Below are positions 30,534 through 41,640 of a stretch of 64,000 bases of DNA, in pieces (within the stretch, counting starts at the first letter, position 1; every line of letters starts with the position of its first letter). A model generated the notes under the pieces. That model was not told the origin of the DNA. It did not search any database and saw only the letters and a program-made list of their open reading frames with translations. The translations under genes and the position numbers were made by a program. Origin of the DNA: Macrobrachium rosenbergii (lineage: Eukaryota > Arthropoda > Malacostraca > Decapoda > Palaemonidae); assembly GCF_040412425.1 (NCBI RefSeq), contig NC_089749.1:37718070-37782069 (forward strand). The letters are read 5' to 3'.

Positions 30534-33115
30534 TGGCCCAGCACTTGTCTACCGCAGCATCCACCAACTCCCTAGAGAAGAGAGAGGTAGACCCCAGCAA
30601 TGGTCTGTTCTGCAGGGTCATTGCCCACTCGGACCCCACAAACCTGGAGAAGCAAGAAAGAACGGCTTCCCTTTGCTTCAGGATCAGGTTAGCCCACAGG
30701 TTTGCCGTCTGGCGGGCGAGGTAGATGGCCCTACCTCCAGACTGGCACAGTCTCCTGAAAGCGGAGTCCTCCCCGGGTACAATAGCACCCAAGGAAGCAG
30801 CCACCTTCGATACTGTGAAGGACCACAGATCCAGCAAGGAGACTGCCTAGAAGGCCACCATGGAGGTGGCTTCCAGAGTTGCGGCCTCTTGCTGAGAGAG
30901 GGAGATACTCTCTGCAGTAAGTTGCTGCAATGACAGACCTGGAGATCTAGACAAACCAGGTCTGGGTCAACCTGCTTAGGCAGCAATGACCTCTCTGATG
31001 GTGAGTAGAAACGCTTCTGGCGAGGCAGAGGAGGGGGAAGTAGCTTGTCCGAGCGATTCAGTTGGAGAGCATTGTCCTGCCTAGACACAAGACCATTAAC
31101 CTGATCGAGTACCCCCTCAGCAATCATGGACCACGGCAGCCCCACCGAAGCCTTGGGTTCCTTTATGGGTCCCCAAAAGGATTTGAGGCACAACGGACGA
31201 TCCACAGACGAGGCCGTGGTCCCTTCCCCGAGGTCGTTGTGTTGACGAATCAGCGCAATTACCTCAGCAAACATCCTCTATATCTCGGGGGTCTCTGCGT
31301 CCTGGGGAAGAGGACCCTCCGCATCCTCCAGATCTACTCTCCCTGCAGGAGGGAGAACCTTGGCAGACCCCCGTGATCCTCCCTGTACCAAGCAGGCGTA
31401 CGACCTGGTCGAACCAAGGACCGAGCCAGGCACGTACACCCCCAAGGTAGAGCTCTGGAGAGACAACTCGCCAGAGTTCTTCCTGTCCGACTCACGCCCC
31501 CTGGAAGGAACCCAGGATGTAGAGGGGACAGGTGAGGAGGACTGGGCACTCCCGCCGGTCTTGCTGGCAGAACCAACAGGAGCAGCGGGCTGGGAGCAGT
31601 CACCAACCCATGGTGGTGGTGATGGCAGCCCGGGTCAAGGAGAGCGCTTTCGCCTGGGTGAAGTGATCTCCCGAGGAGAGCGGAGTGGCTTGTGTGAGCT
31701 GAGCTGCGTGCTCGCCTCCCCCGCGCCAGGCTGGCCGCATGAACGTGGCTGGGGACTGGGAGGAATCGAGCGCATGGTTGCCTGGTGAGAACTTGCGCTG
31801 TCCTTTGCACACACCCAAGTCTTCTCCGAAGCTGAAACCTCTTGGGAAGACTGAGCAGGGGACCTCTTCTCTGCTTCTCCAGGTGTCCGGACCCTAGGAA
31901 CTGGTGCACCTTCCTGTGAACCTGGCTTATTACTAGAAGAAGCACTAGCAGGAAGAGTTGGGGCACCTGCATGCCCGGACTCTTTCTCTCGTCCCGCACC
32001 CGAGTCCATACAGAGAGAGGTTTCTCCTGTACCAGACTGGGGTACTTGGGTCTCCTTAGAGACCCAGGTATTCAGAGAGACTCATGGGCAAGTGTCCTAC
32101 CCGGACCCGCTGGCCTTAGAAGCAAGACTTCTGGGGAGTGAGAGGCGAAGAGGCAGACTTCTTCTTCTTGGCTGAGGAGCCTTGGAAGGAGAAGAGGAAG
32201 ACAAGGCAGCAGACGACGACGACGAAGACGAAGACGACACCTTCCTTGATCTCTTCTTCGACTTCTTCTTCACCATCTTCCTCAGGGTCGTAGTCAGGTC
32301 CCCAAACCACGGAGGAGCAGCAGAAGGCAGGGGAGCAACCAGGGGGGTCACGGAAGCAGGCGCAACTTGGGTAGCGGAGACGGTGCTCAGGTCAGCAGCT
32401 ACCGGGCCAGATACAGCAGCGCAGGAGCCAGGACAGTCCAGGGACGAAGCCAGGGTTGGAGGCACAGGTGGCGCATGGGGAGCCAGGCTGGACCGAATGT
32501 CAGGGAAGAAAGGAGCCAGAACCGTGGTCGAGGTGAGAGGCCACCGTCACAGGCAGCTTGCTGAATGGCGACATGGTGACAGTCATGGCGGTGGAAGCAG
32601 TGGATGTGTGGGTCGTCACCAGAGCGCCAGACAAGTGTGACGCCAGACCCTCCAGTGACGGAACGCCAGGCAGACCCAGGTGCAGCTAGGCAGATGTTAG
32701 ATTGGGTACCTGGCCAACAGAGGACACTTCCACCCCAAAACCTGAGGACAAAGTATTCACCCCTGGAGTAAGGAGAGACCCCATAGAGGATGTCCTGAGC
32801 AACCACTCCCCCGCGGCCTTCCACACCTGATGAAATGAATGAGGAAGGGGAGGGGGAGTCCTCATCCGAGGGAGAGGCAGCAAGAAGGGGAAGCTTGCCG
32901 GGAGGGAGAAACGATCCCGATGGATCAGCCACCATGGGAGTCTTCGGGGGCGTGTTACCCTCGGACGACTTCTTGACAGGCTTCCTACAGTAATGTCTCC
33001 TCCCTTCATACTTCTTCCACTGCTCGGGAGACCAGGAACAACACTTGTTACAAGGTGAAGAGTGCAAACACACGTTCCCTGCAAGTGGGGCAGAGGGCAC
33101 GTGTGTCCATGTCAA
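30445..33115 (-). pseudogene. gag: DIRS Gag-like region
   Basis: From right to left: a Cys-rich CNKCCSWSPEQWKKYEGRRHY (about 33030), Ser/Pro-rich sequence, WFGDLTTTLRKMVKKKSKKRSRK followed by a Ser run (32097-32465), then a middle region, LPRQKRFY (about 31010) and an ALA-rich helical C-terminal part ending near 30445. Such Lys-Lys-Ser tracts and RQKRFY are typical of DIRS ORF1. At least four frames are used, so it is broken several times. Confidence 0.7.
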
Positions 33116-33292
33116 TGCTAGATCTAAAAGTATGGCATTTTTTGCTTACTACCCCAGGACACACACGCTGGAAGTAGGAGGGCTTCATGGACTTATCAAC
33201 ATTCATACTTAAGAAAAAGGAAAGTTCCCGCCGGGAAAAGCTCAACAGCAGTCAGGCAGAGAGCGTGAGAAACAACGTCCGCAGTCTACGAT

Positions 33293-33470
33293 GGCCGAAA
33301 GCAAATTGGAATGTTTACATCCGGGCAGGTGGTACTCCCGCCTCCCGGACGGTAGTTAACTGCCTAACCACCTTGTTTGAAAGCTCATTGGGCGTTTCCA
33401 GCCTACACTGAAAGCGATTCCTGATGTAAAGGACCGATGGTTTGTATATCATGTCGGAACAATCCAAAAT
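33293..33470 (-). repeat. Right (5') inverted terminal repeat of DIRS element
   Basis: Inner border GGCCGAAAGCAAATTGG at 33293, outer end near 33470. Partner of 26630-26752. Its outermost 54 bp (33417-33470) are also mirrored in the internal complementary region at 26851-26899. Confidence 0.8.
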
Positions 33471-34544
33471 TATTACTTAAAACACCATTATATTTGACAA
33501 AACTTACACTGTATGTGATATATATATTACACTGTATGTAATATTTATTAATAAATAAAAAAAATAGGAAAATGCGAAAAATAGCTACATCGTAAAGTTC
33601 ACAGTAAAAGCGTTGAAATTTGTCTCAGGAATCTGGTTTGCTCCAACAACAAATATTTCCAAATGAATTATAATGAACACGAAATACATTTACTCAGTTT
33701 ATAACCTTATTCTGGTGCTTAGCTGCCTAGTTACTTAAATATTATCTAGCTCTCTGGCATCCCAAAAATTCGCTAGAGTTCCCTGTCCAAGCCCCGAAAC
33801 GTGCCAGTGTTTACCACTGATGTCAAGGAAATGATGTCAGCATCTATGGGTGCAATTTTTTTGCAGATTTAACACAGGAAATGGGCAGTTTTGTTTACAC
33901 AAGTCACTCGTCCACTTTTAAAGTGTTTTAAGTAAAAGTTTCGAGAGCGTCATGGCCGGTAAGTTAGCACTGCGCATGGCTAAATCTTAACGAACCTCTG
34001 TTTAATTGGAAATATGCCATTATTTCATAATTTAGGAGAAACCTGTTACTTTGACAGAAACGTAGAGGTCTCGGCGTGTTGTGTAGAGGGGGCACAAGTC
34101 CCACTGATGCTGATGGGGGCACGTTCGAATGCATATTCTGGAAGTGTCCAAACAGCGGATGAATATCGCAGTGTCTCACGCTCCGAGCGTTTACCCTAAC
34201 TCACATGGAAGGTTAGGCTACTGTGGGTTGATTTCCTGTGACTGACCTTTGTCAAATTTTCTGACTAGCTAACACACAATCAAATCAGATCATATCATAA
34301 TATATTCTTCTGGCATAACTATGCAATTTACCATGCTTTCTGGGTACGCTACCATCATCAATTGCCTTCACACAGTACTGGAATAGCGTGGTTGCAGAAG
34401 CGACACTGGCTTTTCTCTGGTCTCAGACCATGTCTTACCTCTTCCCGTCAAGCATCGCAACAAATTTCTCAGTAACTAATACATACAGAAACTAAGTTGC
34501 AGTCCTTGGAGATGAATTCTTTCACTTTTTCACTGCCACCATAT
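33471..34544. other. Intergenic sequence, no gene seen
   Basis: AT-rich. The last ~200 bp may be the leader of a family-2-like gypsy element whose LTR lies at 34545-34721 on the minus strand, because they sit where a leader would be, but no coding motif is visible. Confidence 0.4.
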
Positions 34545-34721
34545 CTCGGACTCGGGGTTTTCACTCTATAATGTATGTATGAAGGCTTGAGAGGTGACTC
34601 GTGGTGCTTAGAACTTCGTTTATTCTACTTCTGGGTAGCAATAATACGTGTCTATACAAAACAGTAACAGTGCTAGCATACAGAAACAACAGACACACAA
34701 GTAGTGTCCAATTATATGGCA
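34545..34721 (-). repeat. LTR of family-2 gypsy (orphan)
   Basis: The reverse complement aligns with 18519-18697: shared TTGTTTCTGTATGCTAGCACTGTTACTGTTTTGTATA, CTACCCAGAAGTAGAATAAAC, TCTAAGCACCACGAGTC and GAAAACCCCGAG segments in order. It starts TGCCATATAAT at 34721. A primer-site-like TGGTGGCAGTGAAAAAG follows its inner end (34528-34544). The body of the element is absent. Confidence 0.8.
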
Positions 34722-35017
34722 CTACTGATCTCTGAACCTGACTCGATGGAAGGGTTTGTCAGCAAAATCCCTGCAGGAAGATTTTGTCGACAATGAGAAT
34801 GCTGAAAAGAAGAGAATGCTGGGGTCGACAAACAGTAGATTAAATTCAGATTTTATTTCATTTGTTTAAGATTGGTTTGATGTCATGGACTTGGGGAATA
34901 GCAATTTGGTAACAAGTAGACAAATTATGAAGACAGCATAATCAGTTCCTTAATCAAGATTCCTCCGGAAGTGTAATTTATCCAATTTCACGAATATATC
35001 CCTGTGTGTATATATAT
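34722..35017. other. Intergenic sequence, no gene seen
   Basis: Short AT-rich segment between the orphan LTR and a TA microsatellite, with no recognised feature. Confidence 0.4.
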
Positions 35018-35050
35018 ATATATAATATAATAAAAAAAAAAAAAAATATA

Positions 35051-35134
<84 letters not shown>

Positions 35135-35157
35135 CCAGCGTCTGATAATATATATAA

Positions 35158-35215
<58 letters not shown>
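35005..35215. repeat. Compound (TA)n microsatellite
   Basis: TA runs at about 35044-35131 and 35158-35212, separated by GCCAGCGTCTGATAAT (35132-35151 region). Nearly the same phrase, GTCAGCGTCTGATAATC, recurs at 35225-35241, so a unit of TA tract plus phrase was duplicated. Confidence 0.9.
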
Positions 35216-35216
<1 letters not shown>

Positions 35217-35282
35217 GAAGAACTGTCAGCGTCTGATAATCAATATAATAAATAAAAAAGTAACTTTTCAGTAAATATCATT

Positions 35283-35525
35283 GGTTTGTGAATGGCTGAG
35301 GCAACTCCGTAAAGGGGATATGCTGTCAGTGCGCCTGCAGCTCATTTGGACCCTTAGCTGCCACCCCTTTCATTCCTTTTACTCTACCTCCGTTCATATT
35401 CTTTTTCTTCCATCTTACTTTCCCCTTATCCTAACAATTGCTGGAACATTATTTTCAGCGCTGAATGACCTTATAGGTCCCAGCTCTTGGCCTTTGTCCT
35501 GAATTTTATATTCCAGTCCACTACC
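35283..35525 (+). repeat. Dispersed decapod-type repeat (GCGCTGAATGACC family)
   Basis: Contains GGGGATATGCTGTCAGTGCG, CCCCTTTCATTCCTTTTACT, CGCTGAATGACCTTATAGG and CTTGGCCTTTG, ending in a TATATTCCAGTCC tail. I recall this sequence as a highly repeated element in shrimp and related genomes; the middle portion of the longer form is missing here. No coding capacity; the mechanism of spread is not evident from one copy. Confidence 0.65.
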
Positions 35526-36239
35526 TAAGGCAAAGCAACATCACAACGATTTTCAACCAAAAAACTTCTTCACGAGACAGCATTCTACAAACCAACAATG
35601 GGATTGGCACACCTGAAGAGTTTCATACACGACATCAGAGAGAGAGCTGGAGACGTTTGCTGAGTCTTGTCTTTGCTGATTCATTCACATTGGCAAGAGA
35701 TGTACTGAACATTTGTATAGCTGCTTTGTAAGGCAAATCTGGCTGTGCAAACCGCTGTGGTTGACAACTCTATTAGTGTTTCAAGATAAAAGAAAAGAAA
35801 AACAATGAGAATTTGGAGGCAGGCAGCTTGAGAAACTTATGTATGTTAATATAAGGGGGATGCTTTCATTATATATTTAGGTATTCTTCATACGACTGGA
35901 ATTTGTATATCACTTCATGGAGTTGCGACCCCTGCCCATAATGAGCACCAGGTCAATATGGTGTATAGGATGAGGGCCCCAGGCGCAGGGTGAGAGTACC
36001 TGTTGCCTTGTAGTTGCAACCCCAAAATGAAAACAGAGGCCTTGCTCCAGAGGAGCACCGGAAATCATTGGCAGTGGGATGATGGACAGGGTTAAGGCAT
36101 TGAGAGGTTTGTCTCTTCGGCTTCAACTGTGGATACCTGGTTGAAAATCAGCAGGAAACGGTAGGGGTCACTAGTCTTAGTCAGCTTGGAACTGAATGTT
36201 ACTAGGAACCAGCTAGCCTTTAATTTATTTAGCCATTGA
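35526..36239. other. Sequence upstream of RTE-like LINE
   Basis: No coding motif. The part from about 35900 may be the LINE 5' untranslated region, since endonuclease sequence starts near 36290, but I cannot show it. Confidence 0.35.
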
Positions 36240-36529
36240 ATCATCTTTGACTTCTACCACATACATAGACAGGAACAAAGAAATAAAGATGAATTTTCTA
36301 TGGAAGTGCAGAATATTAAAGATGAAATACCAGAAAATAGCATGAAAATTGTTGTTGGTGATATGAACGAAAACGTAGGTGGGAACACTTTGCAGTCTTT
36401 AAAGTATGGAGACTGCAAATAAAAACTTGTTGCAATTTCTTATATTCGCTGGTATAAATAAATTGGTATTTGGATGTACTCTTCTCCAACAAAAAGATAT
36501 CTATAAATACACTTGGACTTCCCCAGATG
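36240..36529 (+). pseudogene. RTE-like LINE endonuclease, part 1 (before element E)
   Basis: Frame fragments read KIVVGDMNENVGG, the GDxNAxVG block of an apurinic-type LINE endonuclease, and TLLQQKDIYKYTWTSPDG, the conserved T.F..K..HK.TW.SPDG motif of RTE-clade LINEs. Stops lie between them. The sequence is cut at 36529 by gypsy E; the next LINE residues follow after the E insertion at 44674. Confidence 0.75.
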
Positions 36530-36955
36530 GTGTTGGTATATGAAAGATTTCGTGGTACATTTGTCGTAAGAGAAAGACATTGCTTATGTTCCAGTTATTG
36601 TTCAGTGCATTTATTCTCTTGCAGTACAGTACCCTTATATCAGATACGTTATTCTTATGATCATACTCCATTAAAAAACCTCCCACAGTAATAATAATAT
36701 TCAAATGTTTATGTGCACCTAATGCATCCTTAATGTATGTATGTCATGGAAATAATGATATATCACCATTTTGGCAATACCGTTACTTCTGGGACAATCA
36801 TTCAGTTAATTAGCCATAGATCATCCCATTAGTTAAACCTAATTTGTGTCCCTTGTTTTTTGTATCATCCCGCAAGATTACACTGTAAGAACCTCCTTCC
36901 TATTGAAGTCTACTTTCACCCGCCGTTAGTGTTAAGAAAGAACCCCATAAACATA
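36530..36955 (+). repeat. 5' LTR of gypsy E
   Basis: Aligns along its whole length with 44271-44668: shared GGTATATGAAA, ACATTTGTC, TTTATTCTCTTG, TGTGTCCCTTGTTT, AAGATTACACTGTAAGAACC and CCATAAACAT. Starts (G)TGTTGG, ends CATAAACATAC. Confidence 0.85.
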
Positions 36956-37600
36956 CATAGTGCAATGAAAATAGCAGTGTTTGTGGGACATATTTTTAAA
37001 AAAGGACTTTGTAACCGGATCTTAGGAATGCCATTAATCTTTGTCAATGTGGTGTAACATTTTGTGAAAACCTGCAGTACTGGATTTACTGTGACTTATT
37101 CGTGCAGTGCAGTAGTTTAGGCGAGTACGGTGTGATATAATGCTCTCTTTTTGTCAGTGCAGTCGTGCCTTCATTTTGATTTTAGGCCAATTCTTAATTA
37201 TGCCACAGAGAGCGCTAACAATCACTCTCTCACACGTGTTTCCTCTAGGCACCTGGCGAATGATGAGCAAGCTACCCAAGAACCATTGTTGTGCCTAGTT
37301 CGTCCAACTCAATTTGCAAACTCACACTCTTGGTGCTTTTTTACTTATAAAATTTTTATTTTATATGGAAACTTTGTTTATAATTTTATTGAATTTTTTC
37401 CACTGCACTCTTAACATAATGATGGAGTCAGAAGACTTGTAATAAACCACACATACACATGTAGTATATCAGAGTTGCCCATAGGACAGGGATTAGAAGA
37501 AGTCGGTGCTGTGGGTAGCCACACCCACGGTGGGCATGTTGTGGGAGAGGAGCATGCCTTCCCACCCCCACCATTCTTGTGCCATCATTATCAACCTCCT
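36956..37600 (+). other. Leader of gypsy E
   Basis: Between the 5' LTR and the first Gag-like residues there is 640 bp without coding motifs. The frame at 37475 enters the coiled-coil region of Gag. Confidence 0.4.
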
Positions 37601-38600
37601 GCCATTCAAGCAACCAGCAGGGATTTTCTCATCTTCATAAAGTTTCTAGAGGAATCCTGCCTTTATGAAGAAGAAAGACGACAACGTGAAGAGGAAGAAA
37701 GAAGACAACAAAGAAAATGCGAGGAAGAAGAAAAGGACAACAAAAGGAGTTGTGTAGAAGGGAGGATGAACTTCGCAGAGGGAGGAAAATACCAAGTTTA
37801 ATGCTCTCATTCATATGCTCTCTACTAGAACTCTAATTCAGATGACTCCACACTTGCTTCAGAGGTGACTGCTTCCCACTCCAGTCAGTCTTCTCTTTCT
37901 CCACCACAGAAAGCAATGGCTCAAACGCCACCCCCACTCAAGGTTGATGCAACATTCCCAATGTTTTGGGAATGGAGACATCAGTGGGATGACAACGCTG
38001 TCAAGGTGGCCGTTCTAGGCTCCTCGAGAAAAGCAAATGATCCAGATGCAAATGTGCCTGGCCCTCAAAACTCACCATTTTGGAGCATATTTTGCAAAGT
38101 TCACCCTCCACAGACGTGGCTTTAGACAAAGTTCTGAATGCCCTACAATCTCACATAAAGGGGTTACTAAATCACCAAAGGGAATTTAACAGCTGCAAAC
38201 ATATGGAAGGAGAGCCTTTTGCTGATCTCTACGTGAGACTTCGATGCATCACAGAGGAAGATGACTTGTCCCCAGCAAGTGCAGCTGCATGCCAGGAGAC
38301 CCAGTTGTCAGTCGTATGAAGCTGCTAAAAGTGCAACGTTCACCATACTTGATCCACCCAAACAGTTGTGTGCCGTTTCTGCCTACAAGAAGGAGAGGAA
38401 GAATATGAAAAGTAAAAAGCCCCATCCTTCAAAAAAGACATTGGCATCAATTCTTTTATGCCAGTGTTGTGCCCATCAGCATGGCCCTGATATGTACCCA
38501 GCAGCCAACAGTACTTGCAAACGCTGTGCCCAGCTTGGTCATTGGACCAGGACCAGGACAATCGCATTAGTCACATTGATAAGTGCTGTAGGAAAATGAA
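37601..38600 (+). pseudogene. gag: gypsy E Gag with zinc knuckle
   Basis: A Glu/Arg-rich coiled coil (EEERRQREEEERRQQRKCEEEE, about 37665-37735), then AQTPPPLKVDATFPMFWEWRHQWDD (about 37920), DVALDKVLNALQSHIKG and FADLYVRLRCITEE (38110-38260). RSYEAAKSA follows with part of the segment before it missing. Cys pattern CQCC...C..CAQLGHWTR (38460-38550) is a decayed nucleocapsid knuckle. Frame changes near 37990, 38110 and 38290. Confidence 0.78.
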
Positions 38601-38699
38601 GAAGAGACAAGATGGATCTTCAAGCAACAGTGGTACCTCCTCCAACTCCAGCAAGATTCTAGATTCATGCAAGAACAGGTGTTGTCACTTAGGATCACC

Positions 38700-38928
38700 A
38701 TCCTACACTGCCTCTAAGACACCCAAATCCATCTGTGTTCTCCTGTCATTCAGCGATGTTAAATCTTGCATACAGATGTTGCCAGACCCAGGTGCTGATG
38801 TCACTGTGATTGACCAGCAACATCTTGAAAGCTTGGGCTTCTCCAGGAGCAGCTTGCAACCTCCTCCACTGACCATCATGTTCACTGTGGATGGGTCTCA
38901 AATGGCACCTGCACTTGGTACATTCTAG
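38700..38928 (+). pseudogene. pro: gypsy E protease
   Basis: Active site PDPGADVTVID (about 38785-38817), where most gypsy proteases have DSGA or DTGA; the catalytic Asp is kept and Pro replaces Ser/Thr. Hydrophobic strands LESLGFSRSSL and MFTVDGSQM follow. A TAG ends the frame at 38928, with more protease-like sequence beyond. Confidence 0.72.
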
Positions 38929-39189
38929 TCTACCCTCATCCTTGGTAAGAAGTCTTGTTCTGCAAGGATTCAAGTCCATGAAAATGTACAACCTCTGCTT
39001 TTGTCTTTGGCTCCTTGTCAAGAGTTGGCCATAATATCTTCAGACTTCCCTAAACCCATTTTGGAAGTCAAACATGTCAACAGATGCAAGGAGCTATCCA
39101 TCCCAGCCAACAAACCACCTTCAGAAGCTACGGAATATTTCCTACATGAATTAAGGACTCCAAGGAAGATTTGAAGTCAGCTTTTCAGT

Positions 39190-39560
39190 GAGTGAAGTCA
39201 TCTCTCACCAGTCCACCCATTCTCACTCTTTTCAACTCACGCCTCAAGGGTATTGGATATGTCCTCCTGCAGGATGGCATAACCAATACCATTCAGTGTG
39301 GCTGTCAGTTTCTTACTGACACAGGGATGCTAGCTGCCATCTGGGCAATGTTGAAATGTAGGCTATATCTAGGTGGCCTACAGAATTTCACTGGAATGAC
39401 AGATTACCACCCCCTCATTCCTATTCTGAATTACTCCATGCTGGATGCTATTAAGAATCCCCACCTCCAGCGCCCTGAAGGAGAAAATTGCACCCTACCT
39501 CTTCACAGCTGTGTATCATGCTGGCAGGTCACTTTACATTCCTGATCCTTTGTCTTGAGT
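39190..39560 (+). pseudogene. pol: gypsy E RNase H (RT deleted upstream)
   Basis: TSPPILTLFNSRLKGIGYVLLQD starts the domain; the usual Asp after F is Asn. MLAAIWAMLKCRLYLGGLQNFT with DYHPLIPILN carries the TDH-like Asp, and LQRPEGENC leads to the end. The RT that should precede it is absent between about 39060 and 39190, so E lacks its polymerase. Confidence 0.75.
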
Positions 39561-39699
39561 CCCAGTCAGCCACCCCACACCAGAGGATGAGATCTAAGGT
39601 GCTTCTTTTTGCCACCCGTCTCCTAGCTATCATGCCTGTGAAAGCTGTCACATCTTCAGAAGAGTCTTCAGCTCAAGATGCTAATAGGATTCTCCAAAT

Positions 39700-40588
39700 C
39701 TTCACGCCTCGGCAAGAACAGACCCTTCGTACCTTCATTTACTTCATTATATCACCCCAGGATTCCCCTCCAATAGACATGATTTTCACAACTTCTTACT
39801 TCCATACTGGAAGATAAGAGATGACCTCTACTCACCAATGGTGAACTCATCCTATACAGAGCAAGAATTGTAGTTCCTGCTGCCCTCTGCCACTTCACCT
39901 TGTCCCACTTGCATGACAGCCACAGAGATGTGGAAGCCACCAAGCACCAAGCAAAGCAGACAGTCTTTTGGTCCAGTAATAACTCCAACATTGCCAACAC
40001 AGTTGGAGCTTGTGAGTCATGCAGATATTGCAGCCATCCCAACAACAGGGACCCCTAATAAATGATGACACCCTTATAAGGCCTTTTGAGTCTGTCTCAG
40101 CAGGCTTCTTCATTGTTGCAGGGAAGTCCTTCCTCATCGTAGTCAACCAGCTCTCATGCGGCTTGTTGTTGTCCCTTGCAAAGGTTACACCACAGCCTCT
40201 AGCACCATCAGGATCTTTTGTTGCTACTTCCAGGAAGTTGGTGTATGTCTTTGTCTCAGGACCAGTGAAGGACCACAGTTTACCAGTGTTGAGTTCCAGG
40301 AATTTATGAAGTGATGGAGAGTTCAACATGTAGTAACTTCACTGCATTACCCGTAATCAAATGGTCATGCCGAGTCTGGTGTTAAGTCAGTCAAACACCT
40401 CATCTTAACAACAGCACCATCTGGCAACACTGATTGTGAAGTATTCAACCAAGGATTGCTGGAGCTCCGAAATACTCCCAACTTCATGGGGGCCTACCCT
40501 GCCCAGATCCTGTATGGCTGTCCTCTCAGGTCATGTATCTCTGACCACCCTCACTCATTTTCACAAAAGTGGCAGACCAAGAATGAAG
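39700..40588 (+). pseudogene. int: gypsy E integrase, part before insertion C
   Basis: Zinc-site region (LSHLHDSHRD, ACESCRYC, about 39900-40030), then PFESVSAGFFIVAGKSFLIVVNQLS where the first catalytic Asp region lies (Asp lost), GPQFTSVEFQEFM (about 40270; the Asp of TDGGPQF is not seen), SNGHAESGVKSVKHL with the Glu (about 40350-40400), then LELRNTPNFMGAYPAQILYG (40456 onward). It is interrupted at 40592 by copy C and continues at 44014. Confidence 0.8.
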
Positions 40589-40592
40589 ACTG

Positions 40593-40910
40593 TGTAAAGT
40601 CCCTGCTGAGCGGGTCTTCTGTGATGGCGACCCGTTTTCTATGCCGCTCCTATGATAATGGGTCACGCAGGATCAGCCCTACTCAATCATTCAAACTTAT
40701 CTATGTAAATGTATACCTGTTACTAACTTATTTTGCATATGTTTCTTTTGCTCATGTGTCAGAATGTTGTCAAGTTGATCATTGTCCATTTTTGCAACTC
40801 AGAGTGTATTTATTCATTGTATTTATTGTCAAGAGTAATTGACCTCAGGTCACCCTGATTCTCATTGTATTCCTCGGCGTGACGTCAGTCCGCCGCTATA
40901 TAAACCGCCT
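40593..40910 (+). repeat. 5' LTR of gypsy C, 3' end deleted
   Basis: Starts TGTAAAGTCCC, matching 43638 onward. Carries the everted palindrome TGACCTCAGGTCA (40840-40852), TGACGTCA (40880-40887) and CTATATAAA (40896-40904). Sequence identity with the 3' LTR stops at 40910, about 6 bp after the TATA box, so the transcript start and R region are missing. Confidence 0.88.
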
Positions 40911-41640
40911 CCTTATGTCCGCAACGACGAAGTTCCACGTGTATCTCCGGCTCTAGCGCCGTCAGGTACCCGGGGCCCCTGCAAAACATGGCATCTACCA
41001 TCACATAAAGACAAGGGGCTGCCCTGCACACGCAAAGTTCTGCAGGCTTCCCCCTTGGCGCCTTCAGGAGGCCAAGGATGCCTTCGCTGAGATGGAGCGG
41101 ATAGGCATATGCAAGAAGGCCTCCAGCCCATGGGCCTCTCCCCTCCACATGGTGCAGAAACTGGATGGCTCCTGGAGACCCTGCGGCGACTACAGGTGGC
41201 TCAACCTCGCAACCGAACCTGACCATTACCCCCTGCAGAACATGCAGGATCTCACGGCCTCCTTCTACGGGGCCAAGATATTCTCTAAATTGGATCTTTT
41301 AAAATCCTACTTTCAGGTACCAGTTGCTCCAGAGGATATCCTGAAAACCACCATCATCACGCCCTTCGGGTCCTACGTCTTCGCCTTCTCCACCTTCAGC
41401 CTGAGGAACGCGGGGGCAACTTTCCAGAGGCTGATGGACAGCATCCTGGGGACCTGAATTTCTGCGTCTGCTACTTGGATGATATCCTTATATTTTCCAG
41501 GTCCCACAAAGAACACCAGAGGCACATCCGGGCGGTCCTGCAGCGACTGCAGGAGAATGGCCTCATCATCAGATTTGACAAGTGCACCTTTGGTGTTGAG
41601 AAAGCTGACTTCCTAGGCAACGAGATATCCCCAGATGGCG
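40911..41640 (+). pseudogene. pol: gypsy C reverse transcriptase
   Basis: Pre-RT (KDAFAEMERIGIC), fingers (SSPWASPLHMVQK, WRPCGDYRWLN), palm (FSKLDLLKSYFQVP), then a one-base deletion near 41450, then YLDD (about 41471-41482) and ILIFSRSHKEHQRH. Compared with copy A the catalytic box is YLDD versus YVDD. The N-terminal 120 codons are open from ATG 41092. Confidence 0.88.

Larger units (their letters stand above)
26630..33470 (-). mobile_element. DIRS-like tyrosine-recombinase retrotransposon
   Basis: A 6.8-kb minus-strand element with inverted, not direct, terminal repeats, gag, RT/RNase H, a methyltransferase-region remnant and a tyrosine recombinase, the defining layout of DIRS elements. 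These integrate through a circular intermediate without target duplication, and none is seen. An internal complementary region (26851-26899) near the 3' end mirrors the outer end of the 5' terminal repeat, as the DIRS replication model requires. Many stops and frameshifts, and a changed RT active site, show it is dead. Confidence 0.88.

Noticed and set aside
30049..30933. 294-codon plus-strand frame inside the DIRS element
   Set aside because: Antisense of DIRS RT/Gag; the minus strand carries the recognisable motifs.
31334..31999. 221-codon minus-strand frame as a separate gene
   Set aside because: Lies within the DIRS Gag-like region and overlaps other frames; no independent start or domain.
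32182..32640. Acidic plus-strand frame (DDDEDEDD)
   Set aside because: Antisense of the Ser-rich run of DIRS Gag, not a real acidic protein.
26630..33470. Reading the inverted ends as a DNA transposon
   Set aside because: Internal RT, RNase H and tyrosine recombinase, and the internal complementary region, fit DIRS and not a DNA transposon.
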